Source of the DNA: Acidobacteriaceae bacterium
GTDB lineage: Bacteria > Acidobacteriota > Terriglobia > Bryobacterales > Bryobacteraceae
Direction of reading: 5' to 3'
DNA length: 64,000 nt
Assembly (NCBI GenBank): GCA_019240475.1
Contig: JAFAYI010000017.1
Coordinates: 25,117-89,116, forward strand
In this document: positions 42,825 to 52,100 of the stretch, piece after piece
How the letters are laid out: each line of letters starts with the position of its first letter
How positions within the stretch are numbered: the stretch's first letter is position 1
Program-made: the position numbers and the translations under genes
The notes under the pieces: model-generated
What the model saw: only the letters and a program-made list of their open reading frames with translations
The model's database searches: none
Told to the model about the DNA's origin: nothing

Positions 42825-44041
42825 GCGCGCACGAGCACGCTGTAAACGTTCCAGTTCCCGAAATACGCCTGGGGCCGGGGGCGGCGCAAGTGGAACGGAT
42901 CTCCGGAATTATTGGCGTGATTGGTTTGGCGCTGTGCGTGGTGGGATTTCTGATGAACCGCGCGGTGTTCTTCCAGTCGTATTTGTTCGCTTTTATCTAC
43001 TGGGGTGGATTTGCGCTTGGCGGGCTGGGCGTGCTGCTGATGGGTCACACAGTCGGCGGCAAGTGGTGCGCGACCTCGCGCCGATTCCTGGAAGCGCAGA
43101 TGGGAACCCTCTGGATTGTGGCGGTCTTCACCGTCATTCTGCTGTTTGGGCTACATGATCTTTATCCGTGGACGCACATCGGCGACATGAAAGAACTGGC
43201 GGACCGGGAAGTACTGCGCCACAAGCAGGGATACCTGAACATTCCGTTCTTTGTGGTGCGGGTGGTGATCTACTTCGCGGTCTGGTTTTTCTGGGGCTTG
43301 CGCGTTCGCAGGATGGCGGACCGGCAGGATCAAACAGGCGATCCGACTCTGCGAGAACGCATGCGGGCGTTCAGCGCGCCGGGCGTGCTGGTGTTCACCA
43401 TGACCGCGACGTTCGCCTACATCGACTGGATCCTTTCCGCGGACGCGCAATTTTTCTCGACCGTATACGGGGCGATGATTCTGATTGGCGACGTGTTGCA
43501 GAGCTTCGCGCTGACGATCATGGCGATGATTCTGACGTCGCGCGGAGACCGGTTCGGCGGGCGGGTGAACGCCATTATCCTGCACGATCTCGGGAACCTG
43601 ATGTTTGCGTTCACGATCTTCTGGACTTACCTGACGGCATCGCAGCTAATCATCGTGTGGCCGGCGAACCTGCCGCAGGAATTGATTTGGTACCTGAACC
43701 GGGTCCACGGATTCTGGAAGTATTTCGCCCTGGTGACGGCGCTTTCGATGTTCGCGATTCCGTTCCTGGCGCTGCTTTCGCAAACGCGTAAGCGCGATCC
43801 ACGCCGCTTGATACGAGTGTGCGTCTGGCTGCTGCTGGCCCGCATTATCGATATCTACTGGATCGTTGAGCCGACGTACCGCCGCCACGGATTCTGGATG
43901 TCTTGGACCGATTTCGCTGCGTTCTTCGGGGTAGGCGGGATCTGGCTGTTCGTGTTTGTGCGGCAATTGCGCCAACGCCCGCTGCTGCCGTTGCGGGATC
44001 CGCGCGTCATGGCGCCTCTGCCGGAGGAGGTGGTGGCGTGA
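42821..44041 (+). CDS. actF: ACIII subunit ActF, second NrfD-like membrane subunit
   Basis: A 406-residue protein with about ten helices, related to ActC. Visible family pieces are GFLMNRAVFFQSYLFAF near residue 42, SADAQFFSTVYG near 206 and ILHDLGNLMFAFTIFW near 255. In solved ACIII structures this subunit lies opposite ActC and may form a proton path. GTG 42821 and the stop both overlap neighbours by four bases. Confidence 0.92.
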   Translation: MSAHEHAVNVPVPEIRLGPGAAQVERISGIIGVIGLALCVVGFLMNRAVFFQSYLFAFIYWGGFALGGLGVLLMGHTVGGKWCATSRRFLEAQMGTLWIVAVFTVILLFGLHDLYPWTHIGDMKELADREVLRHKQGYLNIPFFVVRVVIYFAVWFFWGLRVRRMADRQDQTGDPTLRERMRAFSAPGVLVFTMTATFAYIDWILSADAQFFSTVYGAMILIGDVLQSFALTIMAMILTSRGDRFGGRVNAIILHDLGNLMFAFTIFWTYLTASQLIIVWPANLPQELIWYLNRVHGFWKYFALVTALSMFAIPFLALLSQTRKRDPRRLIRVCVWLLLARIIDIYWIVEPTYRRHGFWMSWTDFAAFFGVGGIWLFVFVRQLRQRPLLPLRDPRVMAPLPEEVVA

Positions 44042-44580
44042 ATCACGAACAAGGCCGCGCGCAATCGCACGGATCAGAGCATCCGCATCACTCCGAACCG
44101 CACACCGGTCATGGGGGGACGAGCTTCGAGGGAGTAGACGCGAGCGTCAAGCTGGTCATCTATTCGCTCGCAACCATCGCGCTGACGCTTGTGATAACGC
44201 TTGCGATAACCTTGCCGATCCACAAAGCGTTTCGCGATACGGATCCGCTTGGCGAGCCCGCGAGTCCGCTGGCGCCCGCGAGAACAGTGCCGCCTGATCC
44301 GCAGCTGCAGGTTCATCCATGGGAAGAGCTGCCGGAGTTGCGGCAACATTCGGACGAGATTCTAAATAGCGGCGGAAAAGATAGGGACGGGCGTACGCAC
44401 GCGCCGATCAACCAGGCGATGGATAGCGTTGTTTCGCGGTTGCCGATTGGGCAGAACGCGCAGGCGGGCATCACAACGCCCGGCGGGCAAGGACGCGATT
44501 TCAGCCAGGGCCTGAATGCAATGCCGGCGCCTTATCGACAACCGCAGATTTCGGGAGAGATTCGCAAGAATGCGCAGTAA
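44038..44580 (+). CDS. ACIII-associated single-helix protein
   Basis: A 180-residue protein with a histidine-rich N-terminus (HGSEHPHHSEPHTGHGG), one membrane helix (about 37-58) and a periplasmic tail rich in Pro and Gln. It occupies the operon position of small ACIII accessory genes between actF and SCO1. I cannot assign it to ActG with certainty. The histidine cluster could bind copper for the oxidase genes that follow; this is inference. GTG 44038 overlaps actF as GTGA after GGAGGAGG. The last 14 codons lie in a 48-base repeat. Confidence 0.75.
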   Translation: MNHEQGRAQSHGSEHPHHSEPHTGHGGTSFEGVDASVKLVIYSLATIALTLVITLAITLPIHKAFRDTDPLGEPASPLAPARTVPPDPQLQVHPWEELPELRQHSDEILNSGGKDRDGRTHAPINQAMDSVVSRLPIGQNAQAGITTPGGQGRDFSQGLNAMPAPYRQPQISGEIRKNAQ

Positions 44581-44583
44581 TGT
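44536..44583 (+). repeat. 48-base direct repeat, copy 1
   Basis: Identical over 48 bases to 44687-44734. This copy encodes the C-terminal residues QPQISGEIRKNAQ and stop of the preceding gene and also contains an ATG (44570) with the same context as the SCO1 start. Confidence 0.9.
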
Positions 44584-44686
44584 GGTTTTAACGCGCAAAA
44601 CGGGCGCAGTCTTAAGCGCCGCGCCCAAAGTATTTCGGATTGCTTTGCCGTCTGGCGGGGCGCTTCTGCGCCCTTTGCGCTATGAC

Positions 44687-44734
44687 CGACAACCGCAGAT
44701 TTCGGGAGAGATTCGCAAGAATGCGCAGTAATGT
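44687..44734 (+). repeat. 48-base direct repeat, copy 2, carrying the SCO1 start
   Basis: Second copy, 103 bases after the first. It contains the ribosome-binding region GGGAGAG and ATG 44721 of the SCO1 gene. The segment between the copies encodes nothing recognisable, so a local duplication separated two genes that probably once overlapped. Confidence 0.9.
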
Positions 44735-45551
44735 TTTAATCGGCGCCTGCTTGCTGCTGGCCGGGGCCGGCCTAGTGGGAGCGCAGTTCGTGCGGCCGGC
44801 CATCACCAACGGCGTGAGTTTCGATCAGCGCCTGAACTCGCCGGTTCCGCTCGAGACCGTTTTCCGGGACGAAGCCAACCAAGCCGTTCCGCTGCGGACC
44901 TATTTCGGGGATAAACCGGTTGTGCTGGCGCTCGTGTACTACAAATGTCCGAGCCTATGCAACCTGACGCTGACGGAGATGACGAGCGCGCTGAAGCGAG
45001 TATCACTGCAGCCTGGAATCGATTACAACGCGGTGGTGGTAAGCATCGACCCAAGCGAAACGCCGACTCTCGCGGCCGAGAAGAAGGCGAACTACGCGAA
45101 AGTATTCGGGCGCGCCGGGTTCGATTCGGGCTTTCACTTCCTGACTGGCTCGCAAGATTCGATAACGCGGCTGGCGAACGCCGTGGGGTTTCACTACCGC
45201 TGGGACGAGCCGACGCACCAATTTGTGCATGCGGCCGGGATCATGATCGCGACGCCATCCGGGAGCCTGTCGCGCTACTTCTACGGCGCGCAGTATGCCC
45301 CGGCGGATGTGCGGCTCGGCCTGGTGGACGCTTCGCAGCACAAGATCGGCACGCCGGTCGATTACGCGCTGCTTTATTGTTTTCATTACGACGCCACGCA
45401 GGGGAAATACACACTGGCGATCGTGAATGTATTGAAGCTTGCCGCTGGCGTAACCGTGCTTTGCCTGGGGGTGCTGATTTTTTTCCTGATGAGAAAAGAC
45501 AGGAGCGATAAAACGCGCATGGCGTGGAAAGAGGCGCGGCATGCTCGCTAG
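44721..45551 (+). CDS. SCO1/SenC copper chaperone for oxidase assembly
   Basis: A 276-residue periplasmic thioredoxin-fold protein anchored by an N-terminal and a C-terminal membrane helix. The copper-binding motif is KCPSLC with Cys76 and Cys80, and the distal His lies in FVHAAG near residue 173. SCO1 loads copper into the CuA site of subunit II, whose gene follows with an 11-base overlap. ATG 44721 is chosen because it gives a clean signal anchor; the longer frame starts within the repeat. Confidence 0.92.
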   Translation: MRSNVLIGACLLLAGAGLVGAQFVRPAITNGVSFDQRLNSPVPLETVFRDEANQAVPLRTYFGDKPVVLALVYYKCPSLCNLTLTEMTSALKRVSLQPGIDYNAVVVSIDPSETPTLAAEKKANYAKVFGRAGFDSGFHFLTGSQDSITRLANAVGFHYRWDEPTHQFVHAAGIMIATPSGSLSRYFYGAQYAPADVRLGLVDASQHKIGTPVDYALLYCFHYDATQGKYTLAIVNVLKLAAGVTVLCLGVLIFFLMRKDRSDKTRMAWKEARHAR

Positions 45552-46608
45552 CCTGGCGCCCATACTGGCGGATCTGCCGCCGCTTTGGCCGACGCAGGCT
45601 TCCGCGCAGGCCGGCCCGATTGACGATCTCTACATCTTCCTGACGGTGGTTTCAGCGGTGATGACGATTTTGATTTTCGTCGCCATCATCGTTTTCGCCT
45701 ATAAGTACCGTAGGCGAGCGCATCCGCACGCGACCCAGATCGAAGGATCGACGAAGCTGGAGTTGGCGTGGTCGATCTCGCCCTTTCTCATCATGTTGAT
45801 CATGTTCGTATGGGGAGCGAAGCTGTATTACGCGGCGCAAAACCCGCCCAAAGACGCCATGGAGGTCTTCGTCACAGGCAAGCAATGGATGTGGAAGATT
45901 CAGTATCCCGACGGCGGCCGCGAAATCGACGAATTGCATGTGCCGGTGGGCCAGCCCGTGAAGCTGACCATGGCTTCCGAGGACGTCATCCACAGCTTCT
46001 CCATTCCGGCGTTTCGAATCCGGCACGACGTAGTGCCCGGGCACTACGACAGCGTCTGGTTTACGCCGACCAAGCCGGGCCGGTATCACCTGTTCTGCAC
46101 CGAGTATTGCGGCAACCAGCACGCCAACATGATCGGCTGGGTGGATGTGATGGAGCCGAAGGAATATGCCAACTGGGCGAGCGGTGGCGGCGCGCAGGGT
46201 ACGCTTGCCGAGCAGGGAGAGAAACTGTTTCAGCAGTTCGGGTGCTCGACGTGTCATCTGCTCGACCAGCAAGGCCGCTGCCCGATCCTTAGGGGCCTGT
46301 ATAACAAGCCGGTTCAGTTAAACGACGGCCGCACGGTGACCGCCGACGACGCCTATATTCGCGAATCGATTCTCGATCCGAACGCTAAAATCGTGGCAGG
46401 GTTCGAACCGAACGTCATGCCGCAGTTCAAGGGCCAGGTGACGGAGGAGAACGTGATCCAACTGATTGCGTATATCAAGTCGCTTTCGCCGAGCACGCCC
46501 GCTTCGCAGCAGGGCGTACAGCAGAGGCCGGTGGTGATTGCGCCGGGGGCGACGGGCGCGATGCCAAACGTAAAGAGTCCAGCTACTCAGGAGAAGCAGC
46601 CGCGTTAG
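45541..46608 (+). CDS. coxB: Cytochrome c oxidase subunit II, caa3-type
   Basis: A 355-residue subunit II with two membrane helices, a CuA cupredoxin domain (His151, Cys186, Cys190, His194, Met197) and a C-terminal cytochrome c domain (CSTCH at 235-239, axial Met in NVMPQF). The fused cytochrome makes it caa3-type. It takes electrons from ACIII, directly or through ActE. The tail after residue 325 is proline- and glutamine-rich. Start overlaps SCO1; coxA follows at 31 bases. Confidence 0.94.
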   Translation: MLASLAPILADLPPLWPTQASAQAGPIDDLYIFLTVVSAVMTILIFVAIIVFAYKYRRRAHPHATQIEGSTKLELAWSISPFLIMLIMFVWGAKLYYAAQNPPKDAMEVFVTGKQWMWKIQYPDGGREIDELHVPVGQPVKLTMASEDVIHSFSIPAFRIRHDVVPGHYDSVWFTPTKPGRYHLFCTEYCGNQHANMIGWVDVMEPKEYANWASGGGAQGTLAEQGEKLFQQFGCSTCHLLDQQGRCPILRGLYNKPVQLNDGRTVTADDAYIRESILDPNAKIVAGFEPNVMPQFKGQVTEENVIQLIAYIKSLSPSTPASQQGVQQRPVVIAPGATGAMPNVKSPATQEKQPR

Positions 46609-46639
46609 AGAGCAAGGGAAGCAAGAGCACTAAGTAACT

Positions 46640-48271
46640 ATGGCAACCATCGTACAAGGAACACCGGAAGCCGTTGCGGAGCCGGTCGATTACCTCAATG
46701 TGTCGCACACGTGGAAGAGCTGGCTGTTCACCACGGATCATAAGCGCATTGCGGTCCTTTATCTGATCTCGATCACGCTGATGTTCGTGCTGGGGGGCGC
46801 GGCGGCGGTCGCCTTCCGCATAAACTTGCTCTCGCCGGAAGGCGTGTTTTCGGCCGAGACTTACAACCGACTGTTTTCCATGCACGGCATCATCATGGTG
46901 TTTTTCTTCCTGGTGCCTTCGATTCCGGCTACTCTCGCGAATTTTCTGATTCCGATCATGATCGGCGCCAAGGATCTTGCGTTTCCGCGGATCAACTTAC
47001 TGAGCTGGTATATCTATGTCGTCGGAGCGCTGTTTGCGATTTATGCAGTCGTCCGCGGCGGCGTGGATACGGGCTGGACCTTTTACGCGCCCTTCAGCAG
47101 CACTTACTCGAATTCGTACGTGCTGGCGGCGGCGTTCGGCGTCTTTATCGCAGGTTTTTCGTCGATCCTGACCGGCCTTAACTTCATCGTCACGGTTCAT
47201 AAGATGCGCGCGCCGGGGATGACCTGGTCGCGCCTGCCGCTTTTTGTCTGGTCGAACTACGCGACTGGACTAATCCAGGTACTCGGAACCCCGGTGCTCG
47301 CCATTACGATGCTGCTGCTTGCCTTCGAGCGGATCGCCCACGTCGGAATCTTCGATCCGAATATCGGCGGGGACCCGATTTTGTTCCAGCACTTGTTTTG
47401 GTTCTACTCCCATCCGGCGGTCTACATCATGATTCTTCCCGGGATGGGCGTGATCAGCGAAATCATTTCCTGTTTTTCACGCAAGAGAGTCTTCGGCTAT
47501 AACTTTGTCGCGTTTTCGAGCATGGCCATCGCGGTGCTGAGCTTCGTCGTGTGGGGCCATCATATGTTCATCACGGGCGAGAGCATGTATTCGAGCATCG
47601 CCTTCTCGATCCTGAGCTTCTTGGTGGCTGTTCCTTCGGCGATCAAGGTGTTCAACTGGACCGCGACGATGTACAAAGGCTCGATCTCGTTCGATACGCC
47701 GATGCTGTATGCCTTCGGCTTCATTGGCCTGTTTACGATCGGTGGGTTGACTGGGCTGTTTCTGGCGACGCTCGCCACTGACGTTGCGACCCACGGAACT
47801 TACTTTGTGGTCGCGCATTTCCACTACGTCATGGTGGGCGGAATGGTGATGGCCTATATGGGCGGGCTGCACTTCTGGTGGCCGAAGATTACGGGCAGGA
47901 TGTATTCCGAGGCGTGGTCGAAGTTTTCGGCGCTGCTCGTGTTTGTGGGATTCAACCTCACCTTCTTTCCACAGTTCATCCTCGGTTACTTGGGAATGCC
48001 GCGCCGCTATCACAATTATCCGCCGGAGTTTCAAACTCTGAATGTTCTTTCGACCGCCGGGGCTTCGGTATTGGGCCTCGGTTATCTGCTCCCGATCATC
48101 TACTTCCTGCACTCACTAAAGTATGGCGCGCGGGCTGGCAACAATCCCTGGGGTGCGGCTGGTCTTGAGTGGCAGATTCAATCGCCGCCTACTACGTTCA
48201 ATTTCGATGAGACGCCGGTGGTAACGGAAGAAGCTTATAATTACGGCCCAGTGGAGGAGATCGTTGGCTGA
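46640..48271 (+). CDS. coxA: Cytochrome c oxidase subunit I, A2-type
   Basis: A 543-residue subunit I with twelve helices. Haem and copper ligands are in [10 protein letters not shown], the motif [20 protein letters not shown] and HFHYVMVGG. The YS motif in place of Glu and the conserved K-channel Lys (AIKVFNW) place it in the A2 subfamily of haem-copper oxidases. It reduces oxygen and pumps protons. ATG 46640; the stop overlaps coxC by eight bases. Compare the xox-linked subunit I, which lacks both of these channel features. Confidence 0.95.
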   Translation: MATIVQGTPEAVAEPVDYLNVSHTWKSWLFTTDHKRIAVLYLISITLMFVLGGAAAVAFRINLLSPEGVFSAETYNRLFSMHGIIMVFFFLVPSIPATLANFLIPIMIGAKDLAFPRINLLSWYIYVVGALFAIYAVVRGGVDTGWTFYAPFSSTYSNSYVLAAAFGVFIAGFSSILTGLNFIVTVHKMRAPGMTWSRLPLFVWSNYATGLIQVLGTPVLAITMLLLAFERIAHVGIFDPNIGGDPILFQHLFWFYSHPAVYIMILPGMGVISEIISCFSRKRVFGYNFVAFSSMAIAVLSFVVWGHHMFITGESMYSSIAFSILSFLVAVPSAIKVFNWTATMYKGSISFDTPMLYAFGFIGLFTIGGLTGLFLATLATDVATHGTYFVVAHFHYVMVGGMVMAYMGGLHFWWPKITGRMYSEAWSKFSALLVFVGFNLTFFPQFILGYLGMPRRYHNYPPEFQTLNVLSTAGASVLGLGYLLPIIYFLHSLKYGARAGNNPWGAAGLEWQIQSPPTTFNFDETPVVTEEAYNYGPVEEIVG

Positions 48272-48971
48272 AACCATCGTTCCTGTAGGACACGAGCCTG
48301 TGGGGCACGAGCCCCCGCCGGAAGTCACGCACCTTCGGCATCACTTCGCGACCACCGAGCAACAGCTCGATGCGTCGATGCTGGGCATGTGGACCTTCCT
48401 GATTACGGAAGTCCTGTTCTTCGGCGGAATGTTTACGGCGTATGCGGTGTACCGGTTCATGTATCCGGCCGCCTTCGCCAGCACGAGCGTCTATATGGAC
48501 GTTTGGCTGGGCGGCATCAATACGGCGGTGCTGATCTGCAGTAGCTTGACGATGGCCATGGCCGTGCGGTCGGCGCAATTGAGCCGGGAACGCCCGCTGG
48601 TGCTGTTCTTGATTCTGACTATGATATTCGGGACCATCTTCCTGGTTATCAAGTACATCGAGTGGCATTCCAAGTGGGTCGAACACCTGGTGCCGGGTTT
48701 CAACTTCCAGTACAACGAAGCGCCGCAATACACCCATCATGCCCAGATACTTTTCTTTCTGTATTTTTGCATGACCGGGATGCACGCTCTGCATATGATC
48801 GTCGGATTGGGACTGCTGACTTACTTGTTAATTCAGGCTATACGCAAGGTCTTTACGGCTTATTACTTCACGCCGGTCGAGATGATCGGCCTGTATTGGC
48901 ACTTCGTCGATATTGTTTGGATTTTCCTGTTCCCGTTGTTATACCTGATTGGTTACCATCATCCGAAATGA
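48264..48971 (+). CDS. coxC: Cytochrome c oxidase subunit III
   Basis: A 235-residue subunit III with five helices and a polar, histidine-rich N-terminal extension. Core motifs include [17 protein letters not shown] near residue 40, KYIEWHSKW near 130, [13 protein letters not shown] near 175 and [14 protein letters not shown] near 212. TTG 48264 follows GGAGGAG by five bases. It overlaps coxA and, as ATGA, coxD. Confidence 0.94.
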   Translation: MAETIVPVGHEPVGHEPPPEVTHLRHHFATTEQQLDASMLGMWTFLITEVLFFGGMFTAYAVYRFMYPAAFASTSVYMDVWLGGINTAVLICSSLTMAMAVRSAQLSRERPLVLFLILTMIFGTIFLVIKYIEWHSKWVEHLVPGFNFQYNEAPQYTHHAQILFFLYFCMTGMHALHMIVGLGLLTYLLIQAIRKVFTAYYFTPVEMIGLYWHFVDIVWIFLFPLLYLIGYHHPK

Positions 48972-49300
48972 CGCAGCATATCGATTCAGTCAAAGCATAC
49001 GTGGGCGTATTCATCGCGCTCATCATCCTGACGTTCACAACCGTTTATGTCTCGCAACTGGAACTCGGCGAATTTCATATCATCGTGGCGCTGCTCATCG
49101 CCTTCATTAAGGCCTCGCTGGTGGCCTGGATCTTTATGGGCGTGCGGCACAGCTCGAAGATGACGCGTCTGTTTGTCGTAGCAGGGCTGCTCTGGCTCGG
49201 CATTATGATGCTAATCACGTTTGGCGATTACACGACTCGGATCTGGGATTACACGCCGCAGCCCTGGTCGCAGAAACCGACCGTCGGCGGGGTGCACTAA
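48968..49300 (+). CDS. coxD: Cytochrome c oxidase subunit IV-type membrane protein
   Basis: A 110-residue protein with three helices, typical of the small prokaryotic subunit IV. The segment [23 protein letters not shown] in the middle is characteristic of the family. ATG 48968 overlaps coxC as ATGA and closes the act-cox operon; the frame that opens at 48662 is a shadow within coxC. The next gene is convergent. Confidence 0.9.
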   Translation: MTQHIDSVKAYVGVFIALIILTFTTVYVSQLELGEFHIIVALLIAFIKASLVAWIFMGVRHSSKMTRLFVVAGLLWLGIMMLITFGDYTTRIWDYTPQPWSQKPTVGGVH

Positions 49301-49338
49301 TTACCATCGCAGCCCTCCGACAGCGCTCGTTCGGAAAA

Positions 49339-50319
49339 TTACTGTTGAAGGTTCTTGACCGTATCGCCAACCTTGGGCTGGCCGCTGCCTGAGAACGTCC
49401 CGACGGCGGAGCCGGCGTCGGCCGATGTGACGGTTAAGGTGCCGATGGGAGATTCGATCGAGCGAATCGGCTTACCGGTGACCGGGTCCTTGATGACCTT
49501 ACTGACGCGAGTGATGCTCAGTTTGTCGCCGACATGCACTCCGCCGGTAGTTCCCACGTTTATGACGATGTCGTTGCCGGTCGCGTCGGCAACTACGCCG
49601 TTGACCTCTACGACCGGTACGACTTGTTTCGGGAGCGTCGCCGCCTTTTGATCCAATCCAGTGCCGACCTGGGACACCGCCGCTTTGGTCGCCTCACCAA
49701 TGATGGTTGAGCCGAAATTCGAGCTGCCCATATCGAACGCGCCGCCTCCACCGCCACGCCAATCGCCGCCTCCGCCGAGCAGATTGGTTCCTGAGCGCTG
49801 TGACTCCCCGTGGCCGGTAACCGAACCAAGTATTTCGCCGGTGTTTACGTCGACGAGGCGCGCGGTAATTTCCACAATCGCTTTGGCCTTCTTGACCCCG
49901 ATCCCGCCCAAACCGTAGCCGCCCCAGTGACCGCCTCCGCCGCCTCCGCCGATGTTCTTGTCATCTCGCCCGAATTGCGTGATTGCTCCTGTAATGATGA
50001 TGTCCACCCCGGCGAGTTTTCCGATCTTGGCCGCGGTGGTTGGATCCGCACGGTTGCTGTTGGAGAAATTTTGCTCTTGCAGAATTTTATCCAACTGTTG
50101 GCGCTCGAATAAGCGGTAAGCCCCATCGTTGCTCAGCTGATTGATCAGCATCAGTGAGATGCCTTTGCCTATGTCCTGATTGGTTCCGAAAACGGCCTGG
50201 ACGCTGGTCATAACAGTCGCGTAGTCAAAATCCATGACTGCGACCCGCCGTTTCTCCGGCTGCTGACCGAATGCGGGAGAAACGGCCAACACGGCTAGCA
50301 ATCCGATATGGATCTTCAT
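49339..50319 (-). CDS. CsgG/HfaB-family exported protein
   Basis: A 326-residue exported protein with a signal peptide ending in AFGQQ. The CsgG-like domain shows RRVAVMDFDYATV near residue 25, GKGISLMLINQLSN near 50, YRLFERQQLDKILQEQNF near 68 and GVDIIITGAITQFG near 105. Two glycine-rich loops lie at about 124-135 and 183-198. CsgG forms an outer-membrane pore for curli subunits. This protein lacks the lipobox of true CsgG, so a pore role is uncertain. It starts 13 bases after the kinase gene stop and is probably in the same transcript. Confidence 0.82.
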   Translation of the reverse strand: MKIHIGLLAVLAVSPAFGQQPEKRRVAVMDFDYATVMTSVQAVFGTNQDIGKGISLMLINQLSNDGAYRLFERQQLDKILQEQNFSNSNRADPTTAAKIGKLAGVDIIITGAITQFGRDDKNIGGGGGGGHWGGYGLGGIGVKKAKAIVEITARLVDVNTGEILGSVTGHGESQRSGTNLLGGGGDWRGGGGGAFDMGSSNFGSTIIGEATKAAVSQVGTGLDQKAATLPKQVVPVVEVNGVVADATGNDIVINVGTTGGVHVGDKLSITRVSKVIKDPVTGKPIRSIESPIGTLTVTSADAGSAVGTFSGSGQPKVGDTVKNLQQ

Positions 50320-50332
50320 CGCCTTTTTGCTC

Positions 50333-52024
50333 CTATCTTCCTAAAAAGTTTTCCAGCTTAGATAACTCTTGTTCCGCGCTGTCCATACTCTTCTCAGCCA
50401 ACTGTAGGTCGCGGCTTTGGAGCGCCCGTTGCGCCATTTGCAGATATGAATTCATGCGACTTTCCGAAGCAACGATATCGCCACGCAGTCCGAGCCCCTG
50501 AGATGCCTGCTGCTGCTTAAGACCCTCCAGGCTCTGCCGGACCGCGTCTGCGCGAGCATCCATCTTCATCAGAGACTCGCTCGCGCTGTTTAACTCGGCT
50601 TGAGAAGGGCCAGGAGGAGGCGCAGGCACCTGAGCGGGCGGCGGTTCCGGCGGTTTGGCCTGGGCCGCCGGATCGGATTTCGCGAGGCTCTTGGGCTGTG
50701 CCGGCGGGGTTTTCGCGGCGGGTTTCAGAACTGGCCGGATAGCGGCGTTATCCACATGGGATGGGATCGCCGCAGCCCCAAGATCGTGGGACTTGGGAGT
50801 TTCGCGCGCCACCGCCGGCCGGGGCGCGGGCGTGGAATCGCCCAGGACGGCGCCGCCTGTGGAAGCGGGATTGTAAGCAACCGAAGTGGACGATTCGTTT
50901 GATTTGGCGGCGCTCTTCCGGAAATAGGGAACAGCGATCAAAGCAGCCGCCAATATGCAAAGGCACGCAACGGCGCCAGCGGCCATCCAGAGGCTGCGGC
51001 GATTCTTCGCCGGAGCGCCGGGGGCAGAGGGCGGCGCCGCGGCAAACGGCGGCGCTGCGGCAAACCGCCGCGATGGGCGCGCAGCTTGCGGGTCTGGGAG
51101 AGGCGGTCGCGGCGTAACCGGACCAGGAGCTTGAGACTGAGATTCAACTGGGCCAGGACGGTAGTCATCGGCGTCGGAGATGAGACGTGTTTGCGCGGCC
51201 GTGTCCGCTGCCACAACGCTTTCAAGCGCTCTTCGAAATGCTTCGGCATTTTGGAAGCGGCGCGCCGGATCTTTCTGCAGCGCGGTCAAGATGATATCGT
51301 TCAGGGGCGCCGGCAGGGTGCGGTTGAATTCGATAGGTGGAGGCGGCGCAGTATTCAGTTGCGCATCCATGATCTGATAGGTGCTGTCGGAATCGAATGG
51401 ACAGCGGCCGGCGGTTAGTTCGTATAGGACGATGCCGAGGGAATAAATATCGGAGCGGCCATCCACCGGCGTGCCGCGAACCTGCTCCGGCGACATGTAA
51501 GCGAGCGATCCCAAAGTGCTACCCGGACGTGTAAGTAGCGGCTCGGCGTTCGATTTAGCGATGCCGAAATCCATCAGCTTGATGCTCCCTTGGGGAGTGA
51601 GCATGATGTTGGATGGTTTGATGTCGCGATGGACAACGCCGTGGTTATGGGCGTATTGAAGCGCGGATAACACCTGTTTGATGTAGCCCAAAACCTTGTA
51701 GAGAGGAATAGAGCCTTCGCGCGCCCGTTCGGCGAGGTCTGTCCCTTCGACAAATTCCATCACCATCACGAGCTGGTTCTGAACCTTGAACGCGGTGTGA
51801 AGCTTGGCGATATTCGGGTGGTCTAGACGGGCGAGCGTGCGAATCTCGGCAATGAACCGCTCCCCGACACCGGGCTGCGAGCCCATGTCTTCGAGCAACA
51901 CCTTCATGGCTTCGACGCGGTCGGATATCACGTTGCGGACCCGATAAACACTGCCCATTCCGCCTTTACCGAGCACGTCGAGAATCTCGTAATCGCCGGC
52001 CAATTGGCCAGGTTGGAAGGGCAT
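50333..52024 (-). CDS. Membrane-anchored Ser/Thr protein kinase
   Basis: A 563-residue Hanks-type kinase. Residues about 10-270 are the kinase domain with glycine loop GKGGMGSVY, Lys in EAMKVLL, catalytic HRDIKPSNIML and metal-binding DFGIAK. A proline- and alanine-rich linker follows, then one membrane helix (near 350-370, AAGAVACLCILAAALIAV) and an extracytoplasmic part with a proline-rich stretch and a C-terminal coiled coil. ATG 52024 has GGAG nine bases upstream; a GTG at 52054 is less likely. The CsgG-like gene downstream may be a partner. Confidence 0.92.
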   Translation of the reverse strand: MPFQPGQLAGDYEILDVLGKGGMGSVYRVRNVISDRVEAMKVLLEDMGSQPGVGERFIAEIRTLARLDHPNIAKLHTAFKVQNQLVMVMEFVEGTDLAERAREGSIPLYKVLGYIKQVLSALQYAHNHGVVHRDIKPSNIMLTPQGSIKLMDFGIAKSNAEPLLTRPGSTLGSLAYMSPEQVRGTPVDGRSDIYSLGIVLYELTAGRCPFDSDSTYQIMDAQLNTAPPPPIEFNRTLPAPLNDIILTALQKDPARRFQNAEAFRRALESVVAADTAAQTRLISDADDYRPGPVESQSQAPGPVTPRPPLPDPQAARPSRRFAAAPPFAAAPPSAPGAPAKNRRSLWMAAGAVACLCILAAALIAVPYFRKSAAKSNESSTSVAYNPASTGGAVLGDSTPAPRPAVARETPKSHDLGAAAIPSHVDNAAIRPVLKPAAKTPPAQPKSLAKSDPAAQAKPPEPPPAQVPAPPPGPSQAELNSASESLMKMDARADAVRQSLEGLKQQQASQGLGLRGDIVASESRMNSYLQMAQRALQSRDLQLAEKSMDSAEQELSKLENFLGR

Positions 52025-52100
52025 ATCGGGTTTCTCCGTTGGAACTACCTGCACATCATAAGCGAATTTTCAAGTTTGCGCGAGGGCGCTCCGCGGCGAA

